The notes: generated by a model not told the origin, from the letters alone. DNA of 64,000 nucleotides from Hymenopus coronatus (GCA_030762935.1 CM060900.1:400866132-400930131), one strand, 5' to 3'. Counted from the stretch's first letter, positions 21,435 to 32,450 are shown. Program-made: numbers and translations.

Positions 21435-21839
21435 AGAGGTTGAGGCAAAGAGCTGGCTGGCAAACGCGTTGACAGTGCGGCGACCCACGCGCACCAAACT
21501 GCTAGACAGGCACGCAGAGACGATAGACGGTGTGCCTCTGGTGGTCGTAACGACCGCTCCTTTACAATGCATTCAAGAATCTATTTGTTTATTACAAGGG
21601 ATAACATCTTGGAGACCGATAGCGGGACAGAATCGAAGTTAGTGCAGCATGGTATATAGTTATGATGCGTTGACAGTGCAGTGTGTACTTAGTGATACTA
21701 ATAGAAAGAAAATGGGGCAGTGGTTGCGTGGTAGTTTGTGATTTTTTCAGTAGCAGTAGAAGGCTATTGAGGTTGGGTAGGGGGTAAACATAAATACCAC
21801 TGATTTACGAAACTTATAATTTCAATATTCTCTACATTC

Positions 21840-22275
21840 AATTGCTGTTGTGCAACAAGTGGTCAGCATCATTATCCGTTTCATTCTCTCTCAAGATACA
21901 TAGATTACAATGCACAACAACATACATATGTTACGTCTCAAATGTGAATCGTCTCCGATTGGCACGTAAACAGGCTTTATATTGTGAAAAACTTTGATCC
22001 ACATCACAAGATGTGATTGGAGCAAAACGGAAATTGGACACATCATCGAATATTGGGTAGGATACTCCAACAGCAATTATTCTAGTGGTAACACCTCGTA
22101 GCACATTTTGTATATCAGGCATTATTGAAAATCCGACATTTTTTCCAAACACTGTGTTCACTTTCTTTTTCACACGGTCTAAAACAGGTGTCATGGGTCT
22201 CTGATTAATTGCTTGCACAAATTCGTCGACTGCTTTCAAGGCTTGAGGCATTTCAATGTTCGATATTTCTAAATA
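21840..22275 (-). pseudogene. hAT-like transposase C-terminal fragment (copy C, longest)
   Basis: The 106-codon frame at 21931-22251 starts at MPQALKAVDEFVQAI and contains VKKKVNTVFGKNVGFSI, IQNVLRG, FRFAPITSCDVDQSFSQYK and NRRRFTFET. It extends the copy B frame on the N-terminal side. Glu of the DVERSF block is Asp-Gln here (DVDQSF). The frame then breaks where B continues to YCN. No DDE catalytic core is present. Confidence 0.6.
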
Positions 22276-22459
22276 TGTGTTATTGTCGTGGATATATCTG
22301 CAAAGTTCTTCTGTATGAATTGCAAATCTTCATGCAAGACATTTGAAGCAAGAAATTTTACAATCTTGATTGAAGAACATGTACTATCATCAAAAGTATT
22401 AATTACCTATAAAACAGTATTGTAATATACATCATAGTATACTGCTGCATCGAGCCGTT

Positions 22460-23460
22460 CCCCAATGCGTTACAAGTTGTTTATATGTGGCGCGTGCAGT
22501 CCCCAATGTTTCTACTTGGTAAGTATGCAACTGGTATTCACCTGTGTTCCGTTATCGGCCCCCAAGATGCTATTCCTATTTATTACGTACATCAACGTCC
22601 CAAAGCTTGAACCTAACACTTCTGGCCTCGCAAGCAAAACACCGGTTGGAAATGGTCAATAAAGACAAAAGTATACTGCTACTGCAGGAGGATATTAAAA
22701 ACCTTAAAAAAAATACAAAAAGTTGCACATAAGTTATTAGACGATAAAATAAAGACTGGAAAAATATAGTGAATGAATAAAAGGACTTAGCTTTCAAAGT
22801 TGTGACTAGCTGAGTGAACAAATATAAATCGGATTCGTACCTCGAATGTAAAAACGCCAGATTGCCCAAGAGTTTCAGAAACTCTTTAATATCTGCACAC
22901 GTAAATACGGGGCAGTTGGGCTATACTTAGAGGAAACACATTTAAAGAATTTGAAAGCGCAGGGAAGCTTGATAGGTCTCGTCCTACGCCTTATAAAAAA
23001 CTTGGCAATCCACACCAATGGTGTAATGAAAAGTAAAGTTGAACCAAGATAAACAAAAAAAAATCTCTTACTCTTAGGAGACTCAATGGTTAAACATGTT
23101 AGGAACGATATACTCAATAGAAGTAAGCAGATGAATAAGAACAGACCAGATAAAAACTTAATTATTGCCGAAGCATTCGATGCTTAAGAAGAAGAAAGTG
23201 AACAGAATTAATAGGCATTTATGTTTCATGTCGTTCTGTTCAGTTCGCCACATAGCAACAGGTTTTATACAAAATGGCAATAGACATTTAAATTCGCCAG
23301 GCAAAGGTAATATTGCAGGGGCAAACATTTTTGTCAGTGGGCTTATGTATAGAAGTGTCAGTCACACCTATATAGTAAAATTAAACAGTGGTGTCAGTGA
23401 AGATTGTAACAAACACTTTGTAATATTACCTGTGGTAAAACGTGTCTAGGTAGGTATGGT
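22460..23460 (+). pseudogene. LINE ORF1 relic with GDSL/SGNH-like motif
   Basis: The relic has a short coiled-coil-like LQEDIKNLKKNTK, then LLLGDSMVKHVRNDIL (motif GDSMVKH at 23077-23097) and later NIFVSGLMYR (near 23324). The GDSxVxH block and the FVSGLxxR block match block I and the central strand of the SGNH-hydrolase-like domain found in some CR1/L2-type ORF1 proteins. The catalytic His/Asp end is not identifiable. Stops interrupt every frame. Confidence 0.5.
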
Positions 23461-23576
23461 AAACATTAAGATCCTTGAGGATCGAATCTATATAGCAGAG
23501 ACAGTTGAGTGCTAGAAGGTGCAGGTAGGAGATGACGATCTTCCCAAGTAAAGAAGTTAATGTTAATAATTATTCT

Positions 23577-23826
23577 CCGAAATTCCTAGGCTTTCACGGC
23601 CGGTGTCAATACTGGCTGGAGTATAATGCGGGCTTGTGGGCCGTGGTCTACTGGGCTCCTCCTTCTTCTTCCCAGACGTTTCGTCTGCGAGAAACATCCA
23701 CTAGAGCACTTTTACCTCGCCGCTGCCACCGAAGATGTCTGCCGTAGTCGCAGACGAAACGTCTGGGAAGAAGAAGGAGGAGCCCAGTAGACCACGGCCC
23801 ACAAGCCCGGATTATACTCCAGCCAG
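23577..23826. mobile_element. Penelope-like hairpin insert with 13-bp target-site duplication
   Basis: TAATAATTATTCT flanks the insert on both sides (23564-23576 and 23827-23839). Inside, 81-bp arms (23610-23690 and 23748-23828) are inverted and nearly identical. The centre carries CCGAAGA, a perfect 6-bp stem GTCTGC/GCAGAC with a 7-base loop, then GAAAC and GTC (23729-23763). This follows the order of a hammerhead ribozyme core: CUGANGA, helix II, GAAA, short helix III, GUC. One core base is changed (CCGAAGA for CTGAAGA). Penelope-like element pseudo-LTRs are known to carry such motifs. The family assignment is inference. Confidence 0.6.
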
Positions 23827-23898
23827 TAATAATTATTCTGTCGATCATAGTGTGAAAATGTAGAAAGGTTAGCTTCTAAACATATAACCGTGAAAGTT

Positions 23899-24177
23899 GC
23901 CGATCCCGGTGGCCGCGCTCGCTAAAGTGTCTCGATTTGTGCGCTTCATGGTGCATAGGATCGTGGGTTCGAGTCCCGCCTTGGGCATGGGTGTTTCTGT
24001 GTTTGTAAACGTGTCTATGTTTGTGTATGTATATGTAAAAGGAAAACGTTAAGAATAATAAGGTATACTAAGGAAGTATAGGAAATTGGAAAAAATGGAG
24101 GGCAAAAAAAGAATACAGCGCCGGAGTCCTGACAAGCCTCTGGAACTGTATTTTATTATGATTAAAAAAAGAAAAGA
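23899..24177 (+). repeat. SINE1 copy D
   Basis: The head is GCCGATCCCGGTGGCCGCGC, the B-box GTGGGTTCGAGTCCCGCC, the body GGGCATGGGTGTTTC plus TG-rich sequence. A partly decayed 3' stem-loop (CCGGAGTCCTGACAAGCCTC) is followed by an A-rich tail. It lies 60 bp from the Penelope-like insert, inside the same LINE. Confidence 0.8.
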
Positions 24178-24414
24178 AACTGTAGATAACGGGTAATTTA
24201 CTTACTAAATTGACTCACTAAATATTCAATGCAGTTTTCCAATTAGTATTTATTTTAAATGTACTCGTACTTAGGTGACACGCACTACGATTACGTGAAC
24301 ACTAGGTAAGATAATATGAAGTAATATTGTATACCGCAAACGGATATAACTTGGCAAGTAGCAGTTGTAGAACAGGGAATGGGAGTCATACAGCAATAAT
24401 ATTTAAAACAAGAT

Positions 24415-24800
24415 GGTCTTTCTGAAGCTTTGGATATTGCAAAATGGTACCTAGAAAATCGACTTACCTTGCTACAAAGCATACGCAAATAAAGGTTAGT
24501 TATTTGTGGATGCTTCAACTTACAAATAAATCAAACTTCACATATTTCAAGGGTATTTGAAATTAATTTACAGTCGTTTCTTTTTATTGCATAAATCACA
24601 GTAGCATAAGGACAAATTTCTTGTTTGGACAATTTAGTTACAAATATTAATAGAAACATAATTCAACGATGTACATAAATGACTATCCAGGAATTTGGGT
24701 AAATATAAGTATGAAAAATTGTATCCTAATATCTCAAGCAAAACATGTCAAGAAACTTAGAATTGTAAAATACAAAAATTAAATTACAAAATAGCAAAAT
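24415..24800 (+). pseudogene. LINE endonuclease relic
   Basis: The relic reads LTLLQSIRK, a stop, then RLVICGCFNLQINQTSHI (24488-24540). This matches the IxxGDFN strand of APE-type LINE endonucleases, with Asp replaced by Cys. LDNLVTNINRN follows at the distance where the family has a xxDNIxTN segment. Stops and shifts are frequent. The SDH block is not recognisable. Confidence 0.45.
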
Positions 24801-25639
24801 GAGACTGGATTACGTTGAACCATGGAAAGTAGTGGATTTTTGTAACACTTTTATGACCACTCTCCAAAGACTTCACGATGAATGGTTTATATACATAATA
24901 GATAATAATAATTGATAACAGCAATCTATCTTGTGGTATTCCCTACTTAAAAATATGTGGTATATCTTATTTATGGAATAAATATAACAATTCTAGTCAT
25001 ATTGAAGATAAAGATAAATATCTCAAACACAAAAATTTAAGCAAATTAAATAAGCAAAACTTAAGGCAAATATTATGTTGGCAGAACCTCCGTTAATTAA
25101 ATGTTAAGCGGCATGGCAAGTAATTAAAGAAGGAAAATATAATGATAACTGGTCTTATGCCCAATAAACCCAAATTATTTTAATTACTATGTCATTAATT
25201 TAGTATCTTTGTTAAACAAGAATTTTCAACAAGCTATAGAACTGTTTAGCAACCCTATCTTAATACAAGAAACTGTTACATGGAAACATTTGGCAAAACG
25301 AAGTAATTAAAATGAGTATAAAATAGGGTAACTTTATAAAGTGAAGATAATTATCGCTTTTCTAATAGCGTGTTGTAGCGGGACCAATAACGTATACGAT
25401 AAATCAGATGTACATATTTGCAGGCTGTTTTCTATAGTGTGCTGAAAATAACTAAAATAATACATTTTCTTAAACAAAGAAAGCAAACTTTAATATTCTG
25501 CTTAAAAATACTATCTTTGGTACCAATAGTATAAAACAACTAGAGCCATACATACAAAATCAACTGATTTCATATTTTATTGACAATAAGCAGCTGTCGT
25601 CATGCTAGTTTAGGTTTACGCCAGGTTTTTCTATAGTTA
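24801..25639. other. Decayed LINE linker region
   Basis: AT-rich sequence between the endonuclease and reverse transcriptase relics of the same LINE. No motif is readable. Confidence 0.4.
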
Positions 25640-26690
25640 AAACAGTTAGATCAGTTGTAGACATTTGTTTAACTGGTTTTGAAAATATAGTAAATTCTAC
25701 CCTCATTAATTTGAGCAAAGTGTTTGACACTATCTCACAGAAATTAGTCATAGACACGCTGTCACATTATGGCATAAATGGCAGAGAATCGAAACTCATA
25801 ATATCATATATGGAAAACAAACCTCAAATGGGAGGTGTTTATAGCAAATAAGACACCTGTGGCAACAGAAGTACCCCAAAGGCCTAATCTGGGATCTTTT
25901 CTATTTTTGATTATTATGAATAATTTAGCAGGAAATATTCCCTATTAAACAACACTGTACGCTGATGATACAAATGTTCTTACTGTTCCAAATTACATAA
26001 AACTAACAAGTGAATTACAGGAATATACAATAATTGTGGCTGCTCACTGGTTTAATGCTAATAATTTAATAATTAACGAGCAAAACAACCAAAAAGTTAC
26101 GTTTATACTTTCATGCAGGTCCAGAAATACTGAACAAAAATATGTTAAACCTTTATTAGAAATCTGGAAAGGAAATTCAATTTTAAACGCCATTTTAATA
26201 GTATATGTTTAAAGTTTGCTAAGGTACTATTTTTGTTTCGGAAACAAGCTCTGTGAGTACAGATCAAGTGACAAAGGCATATCTTGATTTTTTCATCTAC
26301 ACCAACACTATGGTTTACTGCTACGGGGGAATAACCCCAATTAAAAATGGTTTCCTTTGGCAAAGGAGAGCTATTCGAATAATAATGGGACCGAACAGCA
26401 GAACTATGAATATAATTTTTCCACATCTGAAAATAATGACACTATCAAGTATGCGTAAATACTATAACCTTCTGCATGCGAAGGAAAACCTAGCAATTAC
26501 AAATGTATTATTGAGATACCTAAATATGAAACTAGGTTCAGGTTAAATATCAACACAAAATATGCATATTTAAGTAAATCATTAGCCTTATATAATTATG
26601 TTAGTTAAAAAGTCTTTAATGAGCTTCCACATCAGGCAAAGCGCATAGGGAATACATTTAAAAGTGAATTGAAACAATGGCACATTAGAA
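25640..26690 (+). pseudogene. LINE reverse transcriptase relic
   Basis: Successive motifs: LINLSKVFDTISQKLVID (LDLSKAFD block), TLSHYGINGRESKLIISYM, TEVPQRPNLGSFLFLIIMNN (VPQGSILGPLLF block), then LYADDTNVL with the catalytic YADD at 25958-25969. Downstream, FLWQRRAIRIIMG and LSSMRKYYNLL (26340-26480) match the conserved C-terminal region of CR1/Jockey-type proteins. At least three stops and several frameshifts are present. Confidence 0.8.
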
Positions 26691-27078
26691 AACCATTTTA
26701 CTATAAAGATGAATTCTACACTGCAAAGAAGGTTAGCCTTGTTTTTAGGCCGATTTTTGTTTTGTTTTGTAAATTATGACTTAAATCTGTCATTTAGTTG
26801 TAAATATTATTGTAATACATATTGCGATGTAAGTGAATTTGATTTTACTGTAGGGGATTATTTGGAATGTTATAAATTTTATTTGGAACACACATTGTAA
26901 GGTTAAGGATTAAGACTACGTATTTGACAAGTTTAAATTCTTATAAATGTTATGTTCATTTTGTCGAAGTCAGTTACAAGTATTCAGGTTTACTGACAAA
27001 TAATGTTATTTGTATTTGTATTAGAGGGGTGCACCATGACTAAAAAGATGTCTAATGTAATCACGTTCCTCCAGCTCT

Positions 27079-27440
27079 AGTTAAGGATAAGCCCTAAGAA
27101 AGGGCTTATCCGCTTTCTTCCTCTGCTTCCTTTTTCCTTTACTTTTTTCTTTTATTTTCTGTTTTCCCTACATTTCTGTTATTTTCTTTTTGTTTGCGTT
27201 TTACATAGACATATACACACATTTACAAAAACATAAATACCCATGCTCAACCTGCACCTGAACCAACGATCTCCTGCGTCACAAATATCAAAACTAGGCA
27301 GCGAGCGAGAGAATGTCTTTAGATAGAACATAAACAAAACAGAAGCAATAACTCGTCCAAGGCGATACTCGAACCCGCCATCCCCTGCACCTTGAAGCAC
27401 CACAGCTAGACAATTTAGCGAGCGCGGCCACGGGGAACGA
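27079..27440 (-). repeat. SINE1 copy E, dimeric
   Basis: On the minus strand a first head (CGTGGCCGCGCTCGCTAAAT, B-box-like GGCGGGTTCGAGTATCGCC) is followed by a second partial head with CGCTCGCTGCC and GATCGTTGGTTC. Then come GAGCATGGGTATTTATG and an A-rich tail. The 3' end has a perfect stem GGATAAGCCC/GGGCTTATCC (27084-27111). The stem sequence differs from other SINE1 copies although the hairpin is kept. Confidence 0.75.
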
Positions 27441-27849
27441 AAACTATTCACTGTCTGCCGGGTTTCAATCGGCAACCATGGAGCCAGAGACTAACATTTT
27501 GTCCCTAGATTATGGAGGACGACAATTCCTCCATACTCTAACTCACACTCTTCCAAAGCATAAGTAGACACCAAATAAAACATTTAATAGACTCAATATG
27601 TGTAAAAAATAATGTTAGATTCAGAATAAAAGAGGTGTTTGCAGCGTAGCTGAACAATGCAGGAATCTGCAAACAAAAGCCATATTTTCTTTTTTAAGTT
27701 TTCTACCTGGGTTACACCATTTACCAATGTGTTAAGCATTATAATCTTCATTCCATATCAGATTGATATTAGCATATTCTTTTTCTAAATTATAGTCGAG
27801 AATCTCAATTTAAATTAAATATGAATTAAAGTAAAAGCTGAAGCTTTCC
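27441..27849. other. Unannotated AT-rich DNA
   Basis: No frame or repeat that I can support, except a small imperfect hairpin around 27511-27535 (TATGGAGGAC and TTCCTCCATA). Confidence 0.45.
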
Positions 27850-28005
27850 TGACGACGTATTAACTTTAAATGTTCTCGGGTCAGGTAAGTACATGGATTG
27901 ACATCTTCCTGCATACCCTGAAGACGAGGATGATGCACATCTTCGAAACGTTGGAGCCAATCCATGTAATAGAAGCCCGAAAACATTTAGAGTAAATATT
28001 AATTG
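27850..28005. mobile_element. Penelope-like hairpin with hammerhead-like core
   Basis: Inverted arms (about 27862-27900 and 27958-28000) share AAATGTTCTCGGG/CCCGAAAACATTT and a perfect 11-bp pair TACATGGATTG (27890-27900) with CAATCCATGTA (27958-27968). The loop contains CTGAAGA (27918-27924), a 7-bp stem GAGGATG/CATCTTC with one G-U pair, then GAAAC (27945-27949). That is the CUGANGA, helix II, GAAA order of a hammerhead ribozyme. The cleavage-site triplet is not clear (GTTGGAGCC), so activity is doubtful. Confidence 0.55.
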
Positions 28006-28235
28006 TTTTAAAAACATTGAAGGATAACATATTTTAGTAATAATGCATTTGAAGTGTTGAGTAAGTAAATTTTAATTAACGGTAGACCATCGGGTGTCTC
28101 ATGTCAGAACTTGCATTCTTAAATAGCGACTTACAAGTTAGTAACTACTTTAACTAAAAGTACACACATAGTTAACCTACTAAGCCATGCAGTAATGACC
28201 TGAATACTCAGATGTGCTGTCTGATCCAGGGAACT

Positions 28236-28545
28236 AGTCCGTGGGATTTTCCATTAGATTGGTGCCAGTTCTATACCCCTTAGTTCGTGCAAGGACGGAA
28301 GTGGATACGCCACTTACGCCGTCAACCCCTAGGGGATGACTACTGAAGACCTCTGTGGGGGTCACAGCAACCTAGCATGGCATCTACTAACTCTCCCGTT
28401 AGTGCCGGAGGACATTGAGGTGTCTCACACCCACACCAAGGCATCACCGCCCAGTTATGCCCAATCTTCCATGGGTTTCGGGACCACTGCCACGCCGAGT
28501 CCAACCCAATCCGAGCAGCACCCTTCCGGGAGGAGATTGGTGTTC
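28236..28545 (-). repeat. GC-rich dispersed repeat, family R, copy 1
   Basis: The reverse complement matches 34905-35190. Shared anchors are GCTGCTCGGATTGG (GCTGTTCGGATTGG in copy 2), GAGGTCTTCAGTAGTCATCC (GAGGTCTTCGGTAGTCATCC) and CTAATGGAAAATCCCACGGA. Both copies have frames of 70-90 codons, but the peptides disagree beyond the first residues. I therefore do not call them genes. Confidence 0.7.
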
Positions 28546-29130
28546 GGCCCTGCAACTTCTAGTATGTCAGAAGTAAATAAACCTACTATAAAGTCAATTG
28601 CCACGTGAGATGGCGCCAGGGTAACTGTACGACTCCCATTAGGGAGGTTGTGGGCCTTTCTGACCTATGGGTATTTTTGGAGGTTTCCGTAGATGCTAGG
28701 TGAATGGTGGGAAGTTCATGATATCCTCCGAATTGCCTGTCCCTCCATGTCGCTTCCATTATCATTTCAGGACTGAAAGTGTCGGTGAAGGTGCTTGGTG
28801 TGGCGGAAGTTCACTGTAAATCTCGCCGACCTCGGCTGACTACCAGACTATAAGAACCACCTCATGTGGGGCGGGGTCTGCCTGTTCGATTGTCGTAGAG
28901 CTTTAATATGGTAACTGTGGGAACCCTGTTATTGCTGTACCGTCACAACTAGTTCCAGCCGCCCGGTGTGTTTTGCAGCTCATCCCTCCTTCCTGGGGGC
29001 GCCCCTCGTGAGTATACTTACAAAATTCACACTGGTTCGGTACCAAATCCCCTCCGTCCGTAACCTATTCTATCAGGTCAATTAGTGTGTGTTAACTAAC
29101 TCATTCATCACTGCCCCAACCCGGCCTAAG
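28546..29130. other. GC-rich continuation of unknown repeat
   Basis: Composition is like the neighbouring family R sequence, but I could not find a second copy in the window. No coding frame is apparent. Confidence 0.4.
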
Positions 29131-29235
29131 ACTTTTTTGAGTTAGAATCAAACTTAAAAATGGAACGTCGTAGCCGAAATTTCAACATGGATCTCCACTT
29201 TCCAGGTAATAAAAACGATTGTGGACTTGAATGGC

Positions 29236-29330
29236 ACACCGGAATGTTGTCATGCTAGCTCAATGGTTAAAGTAATCACAAGAAAGCGGGAGACCCTTCT
29301 TTAAATCCTGGCTATGACTTTGGGGGTTTT
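29236..29330 (+). repeat. SINE6 copy 1 (tRNA-derived)
   Basis: CACACCGGAATGTTGTCATG is followed by the A-box-like TAGCTCAATGGTTAAAG, then GAAAGCGGGAGACCC and a B-box-like region. The same order occurs in both arms of the inverted pair at 32592-32875, with moderate divergence. Confidence 0.55.
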
Positions 29331-31640
29331 GACTTTATTCTACGTTTACAAATCCTTAGATCGTGTTGGGCTTGAAATAAATGAAGAGTTAATATACAGA
29401 TTTTAACTGGTTACAAAAGCTATGAAGTACCTTCTGCGGTTAGCACATGAAAAATCAAGAAAGAATAAAAACGAGAGAGGAAAACAAAATGCTTGATTTT
29501 GCCAAAAGAAGGCCTGTGAATTTCTCCCGATTTACTACGTAAAACTTTGATAAAGAAAAAATGCTATCATCAAGGATACTTTTTCAGGCCAAAACCAATC
29601 AAAAGTTTGCCGCAAAGTATTATTCGTATTCTCCTTAGAATTGTTTTCAATATCAGAAAGTAGATTATCATCTTGGGATACGTAATGAATCTTACTTCTG
29701 TGGCAGCGAGCTTGTATGTCTGTGGTGTAAAACCAAATTGGCGGAAACGTCTGTGTATCTTGAGAATTTAATATAGAGTCGTCATTTCTTTATCTATAAA
29801 TCTTTGATGTCAAATACAAAACCAAGAACAGGAGTATCATTAACTGAAATCTTGCAGTAGAACAGTCAAACTATATTAAATATAGTTAATGGAAAAAGTT
29901 ACACCACCTTTTCCTTTTTGTTTCAAAATACCCAGTATTATAGTTTTATGTAAAATTAGCTTTTACTTTTGTAATTAATTAAACTTTTCTGTTCCCATGT
30001 TGTGCAGTACAAGTTATACTTTGGAGTTGTTTATCATTGATCGTATGCTACAGGAGCCTTGGAGGTGGTTCAAATTATTCTGTTATGAATTATGTATGTT
30101 TAGTTGAAGTGGTATTGTTCCTCAAAACAGATTGTGATGATCCCAAATACAACTAATCCATATGCTTCAATATTTGTGGACATCGATGAATGGGGTACAA
30201 ACCTGAGACAGCGTAAATTATTGTTAGTATAGGTATTTGTGGTACATGTAGGTAATATCGCGTTCCTGAGGATTACTTCATAAACTAATTCTATCCGCTG
30301 GGAATTATTCTTAGGTTTTCTGCTGAATTTCTGTTTGTCGCGAAGGGAGAGGTTACCATTTTAATGACTAGTGTCATTGAAACTGATACGGAGATATCTA
30401 ATGGTATTTGGAGTTTAAGTGAGCTGCAAATGTATCGTTTGTCTCTGCGTAGTTGACAGCGATATTACTGATTGCCACTTTATGAGAATGTAACATATTA
30501 TTTAGGACATGTTGTCACCATGTAATGTAGTTGTACGCAATAGAAGCTTATAAATGTGCTTTAGTGGATTTTTTTAAAAACAAAAACCTTACTTTCATGC
30601 CATTAATACTGTCAGTATAAGATGTTAGTAAATTAAATACCTTTTTTCGGACCTCCGTCTCCCGTTTTGTTTTCATTTTGCAATAATTGCAAATCATGCC
30701 GTGTCTCTATATGTAGCAAAACACTCAATATTATCTTTCTTAATCCCGCGAATGCGTTTGGTGTTCCCGAATGTTATAAACACTGCGTTCTCTACCCTGA
30801 TATATGCAGCGATGATACGTCTACTGAAGACCACGATCGTAATGTTTTGTGGGCTGCTGATGTAAAGTGCTACATAGAAAGAGGTATAGGTATGTGGTTT
30901 AGCAGTTAGCTGCAGTGGTGTGTGGCCAACTGCAGCGGGACACCATCTGAAAGATCTTTGTCCGTTAGACTAGTCTACAGAAGGTCCAAGAATTGTCCTT
31001 TTGGCATCGCTTTACAGTAAGACTTATTCGTAAAATTACGTCCTAGAAAACCATACATTTAGCTTCCTCAAATTCTAAGTATTATACTTTGGAAACCTCT
31101 GATGATTACGAACTCTCGAGTACATTATCTTGTGTCCATTAACTGTCACTACTGGTGAAAATATTTAACTGTTACAAAAGAACTTTCTGGATGAAATTCA
31201 GCTGTTGGTGACACATTATCGTCGCATTGCACTCGGTAATTCAAATTTGCAAGGAATTTTCTATTAACGTTTGGAGAGCTGACAGTTGTATGTGTAAACT
31301 TATCCCTGGAGCGTTCAGTGAATGGCAGCCTGGCTGTGTGCTCTAAATCGATTGGGCTTGTCTGATGCTTTAGTGGGGTATTTTGCAAAATAAAGCTGGA
31401 ACTCTTCTTACGTTCATTAATAGATGACCTAAGCCTTTCTAAAATGTGTTGTAGAGTTCACCTTCCTCTTTAATTACAATAGTTCACCGGAATACTTGAC
31501 GGAAAGACAAACCACATTATTGCTGTCAGGGTTCTGCAGCAGAAAAATTTTTATCCCTGAATCTTTTGCGACATCGCTATGTAATTTTTGTATGTGTATT
31601 AACTGCTTCTTACGCTGCTGTTGCGAGAAGTCATATATGA
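29331..31640. other. AT-rich DNA without recognisable gene
   Basis: Frames of 79-80 codons at 30667-30909 (plus, several cysteines) and 31149-31388 (minus) show no motif I can name and have no copy in the window. A small exon of a host gene cannot be excluded, but nothing supports one. Confidence 0.45.
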
Positions 31641-32450
31641 ATGAATGAATGAATAAGTATATTTATTAACATAGCAATATCATACATAGAATTTCAACAG
31701 TCGCACGGGTCCACAGACCGTACGTGCTTTTGTAATGCACATTACAAGCAATATTAAAACAACAACCACAACAAAGAATTAAAAGAGTAAACACGAAAAT
31801 AAAAAGACAAAGGAAATACACAGTCAAAAGCAATATTAAACAACAATAAAATTAAGAGTGAACCCGAAATAAAAAGATACAAAGATATTCAAATATAGCA
31901 ATTTAAATTTACAGCACAGAGTACACCTTCATAAATGCACCCTCTTATAGTAGATAATTACACTTAAAAGACGTATATACACATAATATATACAACCCTA
32001 GCACAACAGTGACCTAAGTATGAAATAATATATATGTATGTAGAACATTGCAGTCACTTTTGTTTAGTTGATATTATCCCCCCCCCCCTTCCCTATTGGC
32101 AGCCTCCACAGATCTCAGCTGTCTTGCCTTAAGTATACATTTATCTAGCCCGTCCATATTTTCCGTGCCTGCCAGTAGTGTCCAACATGCTTCTATCCCT
32201 ACATTCGCAGTGGTAAAAAATCGCGGCAAATATTTTTCCCGCCATTCCTCCGTACCCCTACATCTTGCCAAGATGTGAGTCCACGACTCTTCCTCCTCGC
32301 AAATGGGACAGATTCTCGTACTATTCTCGTCAGAAATTTTCGTGCTCCTCCATGCTCCTAGTCTAATCCACGCGAGCCCCTCTCTAATGAGTTTGGTACC
32401 TGTTTTGATGTATTACTCCATACCCCACTCCGATTTCAGCCCAGACTGTA
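31641..32450 (-). mobile_element. 5'-truncated LINE with 16-bp target-site duplication
   Basis: GAGAAGTCATATATGA flanks the insert exactly (31625-31640 and 32451-32466). On the minus strand an open frame runs from the 5' edge to about 32074 and includes STRICPICEEEESWTHILARC, a CxxC-x8-H-x4-C zinc-knuckle-like motif. It is followed by REKYLPRF and LDKCILKARQLRS. This arrangement is typical of the C-terminal domain of R1/Jockey-like LINE proteins. The 3' end is an ATTC-repeat tail (31638-31657). The clean frame and exact duplication indicate a fairly young insertion, truncated during reverse transcription. Confidence 0.8.

Larger units (their letters stand above)
17913..22275 (+). repeat. Composite repeat copy C
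   Basis: Head-to-tail with copy B. It starts inside the Tc1 fragment and ends after a longer hAT fragment. It lacks the 13.5-kb tandem duplication and the first SINE2. It also has a deletion of about 450-500 bp near 20126, where CACGTCAAAC joins the GTCTAATTTAATCCC segment. It carries both the SINE2 shared with B and the SINE1 shared with A. Confidence 0.85.
22460..27030 (+). mobile_element. Degraded CR1/Jockey-type LINE, interrupted by two later insertions
   Basis: An ORF1 relic, an endonuclease relic and a reverse transcriptase relic occur in the expected order on the plus strand over 4.5 kb. A TTTGTA-rich 3' end (GTTATTTGTATTTGTATTAG near 27005) is typical of terminal short repeats of such LINEs. 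A Penelope-like hairpin (23577-23826) and a SINE1 (23899-24177) interrupt the region between ORF1 and endonuclease. All frames carry stops and shifts, so the element is dead. Confidence 0.7.

Noticed and set aside
5385..22275. A single intact autonomous transposon spanning the composite repeat
   Set aside because: The hAT and Tc1 pieces belong to different superfamilies, both are C-terminal fragments, and no shared terminal inverted repeats or target-site duplication were found at the block ends.
30667..30909. 80-codon Cys-containing frame as a possible small secreted protein
   Set aside because: No signal peptide, irregular cysteine spacing, no exon-intron context and no homologue that I recognise. 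Left as unannotated.
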